DNA of 64,000 nt from Cornus controversa (Eukaryota > Streptophyta > Magnoliopsida > Cornales > Cornaceae). Each line of letters begins with the position of its first letter. Position 1 is the stretch's first letter. Location: NCBI GenBank assembly GCA_026545225.1, contig CM048845.1, forward strand, positions 78,730,533 to 78,794,532. Reading direction: 5' to 3'. Made by a program: the position numbers and the translations under genes. Shown here piece after piece: positions 26,646 through 51,785 of the stretch. The notes under the pieces are model-generated. The model worked only from the letters and a program-made list of their open reading frames with translations, was not told the origin of the DNA and did not search any database.

Positions 26646-27006
26646 ACCCCTCCTATACATTTGAGAAAGATTGCTCTGTTTCTGTGTTTAATTTTGGATT
26701 GACAGAATTCAAAGGTGATGAAGATGATAAAGTTGGTGTCGTTTTGGGATTAGAGAAAGCACCCATTAAGGAAGATGATTAAGGTATTATCATTAAAGAA
26801 CCATCCTTTGATGGTTATGGATTTTTTCCAGTTGAATTGATCGATTCAATAACCAAGGAAAATAGGATACATAGAGAGTTATGGAGGAAGATCATGACAA
26901 TTTTGATAATTATGAACTTAATTGGGGTTTTGAATCAAACATTGAGGCACGAATTAAACTAGTTTTGGAGAAAGAAAGTTGTCAAAATTTTGGGTTTATT
27001 CAGATT
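26646..27006 (+). other. Possible captured exon fragment inside the Mutator-like element
   Basis: After a TTGGATTGACAG acceptor-like site (about 26693-26704), one frame reads with a single stop for about 80 codons, including VLGLEKAPIKEDD, then after the stop EPSFDGYGFFPVELIDS. I do not recognise the protein. It looks like a host gene fragment carried by a non-autonomous element (Pack-MULE style), which is inference. The solo LTR inserted immediately after it. Confidence 0.3.
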
Positions 27007-27011
27007 TGTTG

Positions 27012-29593
27012 TGTCACGTCCTGATTCCGTCTTCTGAAAATCAAGGGTGATTAAGCTACACATCCACACTCCTAATCACAATTACTTTTGATATCATACT
27101 CTGATACCAAGTTATCACGTCCCAATTTTCAACACTGATTAAAAGCGAGGGAAATAAGGTGTGAGTGGTGAGAGTCAAACATCAATATGACTCATCACTA
27201 ATCTCACTATAAAACCATTCAATTGTGGAAGTTATCTATACGTACGCAATTACGTATGCGTATACTCGTTATTGCCTGTCCTAATGCTTCACATTGGTCT
27301 ATGCATCTATATATACTCATTTCTGATACAAAGTTAAAAATTCTCAATTCAGTCTAATTTCGGTCGGCTGAAACCCCCTTTGGTCGGCTGAACCCTAGGC
27401 TCAGCTGACCTTCAGGTTCCCAGCTCTATTAATCGGCTGGAAAGTAGCTTCGGTCGATCGAAAAGGAGCTTTCGGCCGGCTGAAACTTTCTTTCAAGCAT
27501 CCGAAATAGGTACCCCATTTACAAATATTTGAGATCTCACACTTTCGGTCGACTGCTGTAGAGTCCAGGCAATTGAAAGTTCAAAAATGCCTCAAAACCT
27601 AATTTCACAAGTATAGATGCATTCTCTATGTTCATACACTCATTTGTAATCTTAAATATGATCAAAACTCATACAAATCCATACATTTGAGCCTTGAAGA
27701 TGCTAAGTCCATAAACCTCATAAATGTGCTAAAAAATGTACATTTCTTTAGAACATAAACATAAAAAATATACATAATATGCTAAATGTGTGCAAGTCTC
27801 ATCTCCAACATTTATTTTCACAATTTCATACAAAAGGAAGTCCAAAAGATCCATCATTCATATCTTTCTCAAAGATCATACATGAAGGGGTTCATTAACA
27901 TAAATTTTCCAAAAGTTCAAATCATGTCATGTGTGGCATTTACATTTGAAGTTTGTATACATGTAGAGGACCAAATGTAAATGAAACACTACAACTATAG
28001 TTGACATGCCACAAGCCGACATGGACCTCTATATACATATGTCCAAAAATAATTCAAAAGAAGCTCAAAACCCACTCTAATGCTCTATGCATCGTCCTTC
28101 ATGGGAGCTTTATCTGAAAAGAGTTTGGGGGAAGAGGGTTAGCATACAACTACGCTTAGTATGAATGATCCACTCAACTCTACCTCAACTCAGGCAGCCA
28201 TGCATGAATGTGTATGAAGTCTCTTCATTACTACATGACAATCATCCATACTTTTCACACTTAAAACATACATGTATTAGAAATCATGAGTGATGCTTCA
28301 CATTTCAATATATAACATTTTGTACGAAGTCACAACTCATAAGTAAACTCACACCACATATAACCGAAAATCAATTCAACTGAGGACTTCAGTTTGTCAT
28401 AATCCACAGTAAGGGTCGTTTTAAGACCATATACTTTGCTTACGCTCTACGGATTGCTAACCCGATGGAAGCGACATCCACTTGGCCAAGTTTTGGGTCT
28501 TGCTCCCTAGGGTTCGAAACCCTTATTAATTCTCGCACATGCCCCAAAAACTCAACTTTCTCACATAAGTGCACATTACCATATAACACACCAACCTCAA
28601 GATTTTCACTAAATGCATAACATTTACAAAGTCAATACATTTCAAATCTCAACTCATACATTTCAATGCAATTCAATCATCTCATGAAAATCACCATACT
28701 TGTGCATTTTCAAGAAAATGTTCTTTTACGCATATACTTAACATATGAAATCAAATCTCACAAAACTCCTCAAATGAACACAAAATCACAATATTGCATT
28801 CATACACATCAACTACACATATCCAATATATAAATTCCAACTAGAGAATGTTAGACATTCTATATATATGCAAGAAGGTCATATTTTCACAAAATTCTCA
28901 AAATAAAGTTTTATATCACAAGTATGTGACCTATAGAATCAAAATAGGGAAGAGATTTACACCCCTACCTTAAATATCAAGCTTGGAAGTCAAGTTCCAA
29001 AAATCCCAACCATTTTTATCTTATCGAAAGTAGACTTTGTTCAGTCCAATGTGTAACCCTTGTCGAGTAGAGCAATCTACTTGCCTTCAGCGTTCGCCAA
29101 ATCCTAGCCTAGTACATCCGAAATGTAGAGAGAAGGGAGAGAAATGAAGTGGAAGAGTTAGAGAGAGAGATATGGCTGTATAATGATAATATCTCAATCC
29201 CTCTAGATATTTATAATATTTTGGGATGCAAAATGACCGAAACGCCCCCAAGTCACTTAACGTACACTCCTGACCTCTGTTTTTTATTTTGAAAGTGACT
29301 ATGGTTCTAAAATCACTTTCTTAATTCTTTAAACATTTTATTTGATTTATAAACAAAAATTCTATTTTTCTAAAAAAAATTCGGGTTCTCGGACCCACCA
29401 GATTATGTCTCAGGGCCCAATTGACCCAAAAAGTCAAACTTCTGCAAATATTCTCAAAACTTCCCAAAACGTTAAAACAAATTTCCAAACATATTTTCCA
29501 TAATTAAAACATGTTAAACATCATTTAAAATACAATTAGGATAAAATTAATTATTAAAATGAAAATCGGTCAAAATTGGACCCAGTCTTTACA
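27012..29593 (-). repeat. Solo LTR of the same Gypsy family as the 55.7-64 kb element
   Basis: On the minus strand it starts TGTAAAGACTGGGTCC and ends GGACGTGACA. Flanks are TGTTG (27007-27011) and TGTCG (29594-29598), a 5 bp target duplication with one mismatch. Its ends and layout match the LTR at 61612 onward: TGTCACGTCC against TGTCATGCCC at one end, TGTAAAGA against TGTAAGAA at the other, and GGCTGAAA motifs inside. The 2582 bp length agrees with that LTR's predicted length of about 2.6 kb. Confidence 0.8.
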
Positions 29594-30064
29594 TGTCGCT
29601 AGTAACCGCCATTGTTTCTGGCAAAAATCTAGAGAGAAAAAGAGGGTTCATGTTGGTAGGTGGGGTGACTCATGAATTACAGTGACCTGGGGCTCCCATC
29701 TTCTTCTTCATTTACGTCTATAGTGACCTGCATATATACCCTGTTCTCGACTATCACCTCCTACCACTGTTTCGACTACTAACCCCAATGACCCAACCCA
29801 ATAATTACACCAATCAAGACCCCATGAATCACACTTCATTTTGACACAAGATCTCCCAAAACTGATGCCTAAATTCGGCAGTTCCTAATTTCAAATTTTT
29901 AGGGTTCCAAATATTCATTCTCATTTTTTTCAAATCTATACACAAATTAAACAAATTAATACCATAAATCATGTTAATTACACAAAACAACACTGAATTC
30001 ATCAATCAACACCATTCACTCCTCCATACTCATCATCTACACATGATTTAGCAAGTTTTTCCCA

Positions 30065-30101
<37 letters not shown>

Positions 30102-30507
30102 TACATATATATCTATAATCATACACCTACTGTTCCCAACAGATTCATATTCAAGCATAATATTAAACAGATTCATGTTCAAGCATGCATAAATTTTTAA
30201 TATATATATAAATACACACACATACACATGAAGTGAGAAAGGGATTGTAGGATAAATTCAAAGGGTGGGGGGTATGTCCTTTTTGGACATTTTGAATCTA
30301 ATATGTTTTTTTTAAATACCATGAGGGTATTTTTGTCATTTCTTAATTTTGGTATCGGCAAATTGCTCACGTGTCCTTATTCGAACAATTTGAAAAATGT
30401 AGGGGGTTAATTGAACATCAGGGGGTGTATTTGCACATTCTGTGTATAGTGAGGGATTTTTTGGCGCTTAACCCTATTATATAATATAGTGTATATATAT
30501 TATATAA

Positions 30508-30681
30508 ATTTGTGAAGGTCGAGACTCAAAGCATATAACGAAAAATTCATCTTCATCTGTAGAGCAGGGAATTGTGTTCCTCACGAGTTATGGAAACTTT
30601 AACATTAGTGAGGAAGTAGAGAGGCATTTTGATGAAGCTTTATTTAAAAGAGTTATCATTGTTGTCCAGAAGAAATTTTAA
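30508..30681 (+). pseudogene. Unrecognised coding-like fragment
   Basis: A stop-free stretch of about 57 codons, without a usable ATG, contains TSYGNFNISEEVERHFDEA and ends VQKKF followed by TAA. It lies just outside the Mutator-like element. The composition looks more protein-like than the surrounding AT-rich DNA, but I cannot assign a family. It may be an exon remnant or chance. Confidence 0.25.
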
Positions 30682-30744
30682 TATTTGATTTATAATATTT
30701 CTCTTTTCTTGTCGTGAAAAAAAGAACTAATGAATTAAAATTAA

Positions 30745-31057
30745 GGGTAAATTACCCTGACTTCCCTTCAAGTTTTCTTTTATTACTCCTATATTAAAGT
30801 TTTTACATTCTTTCTCGAATGCACCTAGGCGTAGTTAGGAACACCGTCATGCATGCGGTGGTGCTCGACATACTCTTGTAATTTTTTCTCTCTTTTTTCT
30901 TCATTTTTTTGGGAGATTTATGACAGTAGGGTTTATACATTATCTTAAATTGAAAGGGTTTATGCGGACACTGTAACTTTTATTTTATTTTATTTTTTAA
31001 ATCTATGAAGTTAAGATTTATAAAAGAAAACCTGAAAGAGGTCAGGGTAATTTACCC
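30745..31057. mobile_element. Small Mutator-type MITE
   Basis: The ends GGGTAAATTACCCTGAC and GTCAGGGTAATTTACCC are inverted copies, followed inside by TTTTCTTTTAT / ATAAAAGAAAA. Flanks are TAAAATTAA (30736-30744) and TAACATTAA (31058-31066), 8 of 9 matching. The 313 bp contain no gene. Its right end was later duplicated together with flanking DNA (see 30982-31279). Confidence 0.7.
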
Positions 31058-31279
31058 TAACATTAAATAATGTAAGAGAAGACAATGAATTAGAATTGTA
31101 GAATCCTAACTTTAACGGTGAAGGACAATTATTTTATTTTATTTTTTAAATCTATGAAGTTAAGATTTATAAAAGAAAACCTGAAAGAGGTCAGTGTAAT
31201 TTACCCTAACATTAAATAATGTAAGAGAAGACAATGAATTAGAATTGTAGAATCCTGACTTTAACGGTGAAGGACAATT
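30982..31279. repeat. Tandem duplication, 149 bp units
   Basis: Copy 1 is 30982-31130 and copy 2 is 31131-31279. They are nearly identical, with differences such as CAGGGTAA/CAGTGTAA and CCTAACT/CCTGACT. The unit includes the right end of the MITE at 30745-31057 and its flank, so the duplication came after that insertion. Confidence 0.92.
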
Positions 31280-31383
31280 ATGGTATAAAAAATATAGGAA
31301 CCAAATATATTTTGATTTAGGGACTCTTTTGTAATTCTATTTTAAATAAAAAGAGAGTGGAGGGCTTGAGGAGATTGGTGGAG

Positions 31384-31809
31384 TGCAAAAAAAAAAAAAA
31401 CTCTAAACTAGTGTACTTTTGCAAAAAAACTCCCTTTAGCTATAAATTATTTCTTGAACTAATGATTTGTTGCAATTAAGGACATATCTATTACAAAAGA
31501 TAATTTTTTCCATTCTTGTTAAATTTGTCTTTTCTCATTAACTTCCCATTCTTATTAAATTTGTCTTTTCTTATTAAATTATCTTTATTATCTTTTCTCT
31601 TATCTAAATATAAATTATACCATTTACTTTAATTTTATGGTAAAATACACTAACTTCCCTTGAGGTTTGACCTAATTACACACGACAACCATGTTTGGTG
31701 CTTATTACACCGAGTACCCCCAAGTTGTTATGAAATGTCCTTTTTACCATTAATATTTTAATACTTTTAAAGAAAAAAATATTTTAATTAGAATACCTAT
31801 CTTGCCGAC

Positions 31810-31848
<39 letters not shown>

Positions 31849-32645
31849 GTATGTGGAGTATTTTATACATATGTCAAGGACAATTTTGTCAATGTCTTAA
31901 TAGTATTTTTGTCATTTCATTGTAGACAAGGACAATTAAGTCATTTTCAAAAATTTCATTACGGAGGGGAGGTCATTAATGACACGTGCCTAACCTTAAG
32001 GAAACACGTTATAATAAACGTCGAACATGATTACCGTGAATAATTAGATCAAACCTCAGGGGATGTCAGTGTAGTTTATCCTTAATTTTATTCTTGGTAA
32101 CAATTTATCATAACAATGAAAAAAATATACACAAAGTTGTAATGACCACCAAATTTATCCATTTTATAAAATGATTAAGTTATTATTAAAACTTTACTAT
32201 TTATGATAAAACTTATTGTACCTAGTTTAAAAATATTTATCGTAAAAAAAAACACTTTTTTTTCATACAATATATTCTTTAAAAATTAAGAAATTATTTA
32301 AATAAAAAAATACCTTATGTTTTATGGAGTATATTCACGAAAAATTAAAAAATTACTTAAATTGTTTTAAAATATTCTACTTAAGATTTTTATTAAAACA
32401 AATAATGTCAAGAAATAAAAGTAAATTTATGCAAATTTGATGGAGAATATGTCATCAAAATAGTTTGAATTTTTTTTATAATTTATTTTAATAAAAAATG
32501 GTAAGTGTAATTTAATAAGAAAGAATATTATGATTATTTAATGAAAAATAGTATCACATAAGATATTTTATAACAAAATGTGATAGTTGAGAGGGGTTTT
32601 GTTGTAAATTTGCACATAGATCAAGTAGGGTTTTTTTTTGCACTT
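31384..32645. mobile_element. Candidate MITE pair of ends enclosing another MITE
   Basis: GTGCAAAAAAAA...CTCTAAACTAGTGTAC at 31384 faces GATCAAGTAGGGTTTTTTTTTGCAC at about 32620-32643 in inverted orientation. The arms are only roughly complementary and I found no target duplication. If real, this element contains the clear insertion at 31638-32081. Confidence 0.35.
31638..32081. mobile_element. Mutator-type MITE with 9 bp target duplication
   Basis: Starts TGGTAAAATACACTAACTTC and ends ATGTCAGTGTAGTTTATCC, imperfect inverted repeats. TTAATTTTA flanks both ends exactly (31629-31637 and 32082-32090). Inside are a GAGGTTTGACCTAATTA tract facing TAATTAGATCAAACCTC and an (AT)n/(AC)n microsatellite (about 31808-31847). 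The family resembles 30745-31057. Confidence 0.8.
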
Positions 32646-32690
32646 TATCTTTTATATTTTAATCTTCTTATTATTCTTTCATTTTGTAGG

Positions 32691-32906
32691 TTGCTCCGAT
32701 TATCAACGGATTAGATCCGAGGCTGAGGTACTCAGCTTACTGGAAGTCCGATCATTTTTAATTCTACCCAAACCGGATCCAGATTCGACCCGTTTTAGTC
32801 TATAAAATGTCAAAGGGACAAACGCTAGGGTTTTCGCTGTCGTCTCTCTATCCCCCAATAGCCGCTCTGCGTTTCAACCTGAGAGCGTTCTTGCGCACTA
32901 ACCACT
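32691..32906 (+). promoter_or_regulatory. Promoter and 5' UTR of the eL43 gene
   Basis: A TATAAAATG box lies at 32801-32809, about 100 bp upstream of the ATG. A CTAGGGTTT telo-box (32825-32833) follows; such boxes are common in plant ribosomal protein promoters and co-ordinate translation-related genes. The pyrimidine-rich CGTCTCTCTATCCCCC after it is a likely transcription start region of the TOP type. Confidence 0.6.
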
Positions 32907-35430
<2,524 letters not shown>

Positions 35431-37370
35431 GCAGCAGCCAGCATCAGTCACTTATCTGTCATTTTTCTTTTTAAGTTGTATGCCAATGGAAACTGTTGGA
35501 ACCATGTTTTTTTCTCATGAAAATGTTTGAAAATTTTGTTTTCCAAATTCTGTGCAATTTGTTCTAGTTGCCATTAGAGCAATTAAATTGTGTTATCGAC
35601 TTCTAAGTGTCTTTTGGTGATGCTTTTCCTCTTGGAATGAAACCGAAACTGGCAACTTGAGGATGTGTAGGACGAATGGTGGATTTTCTTGGCTTTGTTT
35701 TCCTTTTCTTGCTATAGTATGCTAGCTGGACTTTTAAGATTTCCTTTTGGAAGGGATAATTAAGATGTCTTTCCCTGTGACTGTTTTTGTCATATCTGCT
35801 ATGATTTCAATAATATATTATTAGCAGGGTAGATTACTCTTAAGATTAAACATTAATGCAGGCTACGGAAAACACGGAGTTTGGTCAGTGCTCATTGATT
35901 GATGAAATTATCCTTTGTTGTAGTGAAATTATTGAGTTACCCCCAGAAATGCATTAAGTTTTTATTTAAATTTCATTGCAAACCATTTATCCTTGGATTT
36001 ACCGTAAATATATACACAACTTGGGCATCAAAATTTCATTGGTCTCAGAACCATGGGAGTGAAGATCTTTGCAGTGTAGAGCAACTCTGGTAGACCAATT
36101 GAGAGAGACCAATTTACACGATAAAAGAGAGGAAATCGTCAATGTATCATTATATACAAAAACACGCACAAATGAGAAGGTGGTACCTGATGGTAGTATG
36201 AAAGTAAGGGAAGACGGAGACAGACTCTTGCCGATCAAATTGGACCACCTAACCAGCCCCCTCATTTTCCAACTATCAACCAAAGTTATAGTATAAAGAT
36301 TAATATGTATGACTTGTGATTTTCCAACTATCAACCAAAGTTTTGGTATAAAGATTAATATGTATGACTTGTGATCAAATACAGTGGAGTGATGTGAATG
36401 CCTAAATTCTTTTGATCTGTACGTGGAGCTTGTTTCATTTTTGTCCTTTCATTGCATAGTTAATCCCTGATCAATCCAAGTCCTAGTATAAGGATTAATA
36501 TGTATGAACTTTATAATTATACAATGGAGTTGGGTATAGAACCATTGTCAATGCACTTTTTCATGGTTGTTGTAGCTGTCTTTAATTTTTCCACCCACTG
36601 TTTATAATTATAGTAGCAATTTCTATCCTGTGATTTTTAATATTAATAATGTTCCATTACGATCCTAACGGATTATATAATTTATTTTTAGATTATCTTT
36701 TAAAGTATATACAGTAATTTGTAGAATAAAACGTCTAGGAAGTTGTATCATTTGGCCAAAATACAAAAGAATAAAGGGATGTAGAAAGTTGAAAACATTA
36801 CTAATGAGAAAGAGGAATTGGTAAAAAGCACAAAAGGTGTCAACAGGCACAAAGTAAAAAAATATCCAAATTATAATTATATTACTGTATTCTGAGAATG
36901 ATGACACTAGCATCAATGAAAGCAAGTTAAAAAATAAAAGATAATTCATCCTAGGAAGAGCACAAACATCCATGGAATATGAATGTATGTCAAAACACCA
37001 TTGAACATGATGCAAAACTAAAGCAGGATGGAGAAAGCCACTACGCAGAAGTTCTGATACATACTCCATCCTGAAATAACAAAGCTTACAGAAACTCTCA
37101 AAATAAACAGCTAAATAGAAAAAAGCAAAATAGCTTGACATGTAGGTCAAAATGCTTTTTCAGATATTCTCCACCATATATAAAAGGTGAATATAGTTTG
37201 TGATCTCTTGGCAATTCTCAACCCTAGCTGTATTGTCGAAACCATTACCTTCCAACAGAAGCAATAGAATTACCAATATGGATGTGCCAAGAGGAAGCTT
37301 GGAAATCCCACCCCAAGAGGCAGCTTGAAAATCCCAACCCAAATGGCAGTCTGGAACAACGGCCTGTCGC
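35431..37370. other. Convergent intergenic region between eL43 and the CK2 beta gene
   Basis: It holds the 3' UTRs of both genes and AT-rich spacer. A 55 bp direct tandem duplication lies at 36264-36318 and 36319-36373. Just beyond the CK2 beta stop (about 37285-37350) is a short GCAGCTTGAAAATCCCAACC-type repeat. No other gene is supported. Confidence 0.6.
36264..36373. repeat. 55 bp direct tandem duplication
   Basis: ATTTTCCAACTATCAACC...GTATGACTTGTG occurs twice with an exact 55-base period and a few mismatches. A more diverged partial copy (AGTATAAGGATTAATATGTA) appears near 36485. Confidence 0.85.
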
Positions 37371-48945
<11,575 letters not shown>

Positions 48946-49360
48946 GTCTCTCTACAATAACTAACACCTTCTATCAGCTAAGAGAATTTCAATGTTCTTC
49001 GCATAAATCAGTACGAAAAGCGACAAAAAAAAAACTTAGCTGTCCGATGAAGTACATAGATTCATTAATAAATTAGGTTTTTGACAGAAAAGTACGCTAT
49101 AAATCCAAGGTCTTGATGTGCTGATGCCTGATATAAATATAGATAGTTGACGGCTTAGGGTTTTGGTGAGGCTGAGGGGAGCGAGAGAGAAAGAGAGGGT
49201 TTTTGGTTTGGAGTGACGAGAGCGAGCCCTAACCCATTCTCTCTTTCTCTCTCTAGTTTTGGTCGCTACTTTGTAGAGAGAGAGAGAGGGGGCGCTTAAA
49301 AGGTGGGTACCGGAGAAGTTCGCCGTTAACGCATGGCGAGATACCGGTGAGAACAAATGG
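48946..49360 (-). promoter_or_regulatory. 5' UTR and promoter of the CK2 beta gene
   Basis: On the minus strand this region is pyrimidine-rich (CTCTCTCTCTAC, TCTCTCTTTCTCTC). It has a telo-box-like AAAACCCTAA near 49154-49163 and a second CCCTAACCC near 49226-49234. A minus-strand open frame at 49036-49356 is best read as chance within the leader. The transcription start is not defined. Confidence 0.45.
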
Positions 49361-51011
49361 GATGAGAGAGAATATTGTGTGCGTCTATTTGCACATTTGT
49401 TACGGAGTATCTTCTTACGTGGCAGACAAAAATATGCATAGAAAAATGATGTACACGTGTCAAGTTATGCTTTTGTGACAACAAATTTTTTTTTTTTAAT
49501 TTGTAAAACAGTGATCACCAATTATTCTCGTAGTTGGAAATGAAAATTTTGATAAATAATGGTGGAAGGCTTGAAGGGGAATTAAATCAATTCCAAGGTA
49601 GTTAATTTTTTTCAGAAACAATGGATACAATTAGCTTGTTCGATTTCACAACTAATTAAGTAAAAAAAATAAAATTATTTATTTTATTTTATTATCAATC
49701 TGTTTAACGGTCATACTAATTCAACATAACATACATTTATTTGAATCTGGAGGGTTGCTTCCCACAGTAACATATGAGCTCTCAACCTTCAAATCACAGG
49801 GCTAAGAGTAAGAGTCCATAGTCAGTCATGTCTCAGTCACAAATGGTGGATAATATGTATGGTCCAAATTGGTTTTGATTAGTATGCCAAACAACATAGA
49901 TTGCCATAGTCAACCATTATTCTTAATCATAATCAAACCCTCAACCTTTGATTAGAACCACAAATAGCAGACCAATAACTTTCGAAGTGGAAAATTTTTA
50001 ATTGGTTTATTAATGTGAATGGAAGAGAACTAGTAGACTTTGAAGAGATGAAATTATGTCAATCCCCTCCAAAAAAAAATGTCTATTAATCATCTATTAG
50101 TTGTATTGTTCAATCGGTCTCAATTTTCAACGTGTATAACATTGATTGATCAAGAATCAAGGATTGATGAGCATTCAATTAACGACATTATCACATTGCA
50201 TTACAACATCGGTCTTAATTTTCAAGGTGTATAACATTGATTGATCAAGCACATTGTGATAATCAAGGATTGATGAATATTCAATTGACAACATTATCAC
50301 ACATTTGTATCAGAGCATAGAGTTTAATATCATAACTCCAGATCACATATCAAACATATTGAAAGGTACTTTTAAATTTTAAAAAAAGTCTAACATCATC
50401 CATGACTACTTTACAACGAATATATTCAATACGGGATAATTAGTCCCAAATTTTAAAATTACAGAGATTTGAATATTTTTTTGGAACTTTACCCTTCTTA
50501 AAAGTAGTTAAAAGGATTAATCTTATCAATTCAAACTTTCTTAAGTTCTATTTTTACTAGTTGTTATAAAGACAAAATTCCTTAGATTCCCGCAACTAGA
50601 TAAAATAATACTCAACATCCAATGCCACATTTTGCTTCCTCTATTCCTTTTCTTTTTCCACATGAAACACAGCGTCAGTCACAATAATAATACTTCTGAC
50701 AAAGCTTCCCCCACAATAGGCAATCATTCAACCAACAGGAATTTAGGCATGAGGTACAATAGGAAACCACTAAAGTAGGCAATAACTCAACCAAAAGGAA
50801 TTTAGGTAACCCACTCAACCAACATGAGTTTAGGCACAAGGGACGAGGTCTTGCTAGACCATCATTTAGTCTAAATTTAACCCTTTTTATGTTTCAATCC
50901 CCCAATTTGTTCTACCATTTCTCTGGGATTTAAAGTGCAGAATCAGAATCAGCCAATTAAACCCTAATTTTTCATCGGAATAAAAATAGTAAATTAATGT
51001 CATAAAGCCTT
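49361..51011. other. Intergenic spacer between CK2 beta and the CCDC97-like gene
   Basis: AT-rich spacer. It includes a direct repeat of about 95 bp period at 50113-50301 (ATCGGTCT...ATAACATTGATTGATCAAG). A GTATCAGAGC at 50307-50316 resembles a primer-binding site but has no LTR beside it. No gene is seen. Confidence 0.5.
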
Positions 51012-51019
51012 CTTCTCAC

Positions 51020-51659
51020 TAGGGTTGCAACTGGAGTGGATTGGGTAGATTAAAGGTACAATTTGGGCTTAATCCGAGATATAAAAAGTTTAACCCTAAC
51101 CCTAGCCAACCCGACCTCTAATCCTAACTACTCAATCCGAGCCCAATCCATTCTCTAATTTTTAAACTCGAATTTGCAACTCAGAGATTTCAACATAGAA
51201 AGTCGAATTAGTTCAGGTTGCCCATATGACAAATCTCCACACAAAATTTTTTATGCTAGTTTAAGTTAGTTTCATATTAAATTTCTCCTAAACGTAAAAA
51301 AAATTAAAACCTTAATGCAAATTTCTAAAAAATTACAAACAATTTTTTTGAAAATCAATTCTCCAAAGTGTTAACATACAAAAAATATTAAGATTTAGAC
51401 ACAGGAGGTTGGAAAGAAAAGGATGGTCATAATTTAAATATTATATATAATATCTTTAAAATAAAAATAAAATTAGAATTCGGGTTGGGCTCGGGTTGCA
51501 GACATCTAAACCCAAGCTCAACTTTAATTAAGTTTGGGTTGAAAATTTTCAACCCAAACCCAAGCTCAACCCTACTTGTAAAAATAATTACCCAAACCCA
51601 TGCAATATCGGGCTAGGCTCGGGTTAAGTTGAGGTTGACCAACCCAAATTGAACCTCTA
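51020..51659. mobile_element. hAT-like non-autonomous element with 8 bp target duplication
   Basis: Starts TAGGGTTGCAACTGG and ends CCCAAATTGAACCTCTA. CTTCTCAC flanks it exactly (51012-51019 and 51660-51667). The interior has CCCAAGCTCAAC and GGGTTGGGCTCGGGTTG tracts that can pair. At 640 bp, without a coding region, it depends on a transposase elsewhere. It lies immediately downstream of the CCDC97-like gene. Confidence 0.85.
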
Positions 51660-51785
51660 CTTCTCACATGTAATTTACAAAACACAAAAAACACAAGTGC
51701 AGGTAATTACAAAAGTAGAACACTACCAACATGTGAAATGTCAAAGAAACATGGTACCAACAACAAAGTGCCACAGGCATTCTTC

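Larger units (their letters stand above)
23328..30475. mobile_element. Mutator-like element interrupted by two solo LTRs
   Basis: The outer ends are AGGGTTAAGTGC (23328) and its near-complement GCGCTTAACCCT (30475). ATTATATAA lies exactly outside both (23319-23327 and 30476-30484), a 9 bp target duplication. Inside the ends are loosely similar subterminal tracts with GTGCAAA and ACACCCC. Removing the two solo LTRs and their target copies leaves about 1.45 kb of original element. That remainder contains a coding-like stretch (about 26700-27000) but no transposase that I recognise. The AT-rich target duplication could match by chance, but together with the matching ends it is convincing. Confidence 0.75.

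Noticed and set aside
29990-30240. CA and TA dinucleotide runs as possible regulatory elements or CRISPR-like repeats
   Set aside because: They are ordinary microsatellites; there is no repeat-spacer pattern, and a plant nuclear context excludes CRISPR.
49036-49356. 106-codon minus-strand open frame upstream of CK2 beta
   Set aside because: It lies in the pyrimidine-rich leader and promoter of CK2 beta, is rich in S/L/R from CT repeats, and resembles no known protein.
50307-50316. GTATCAGAGC resembling a retrotransposon primer-binding site
   Set aside because: No LTR pair or purine tract was found around it, and 10 bases can match by chance.
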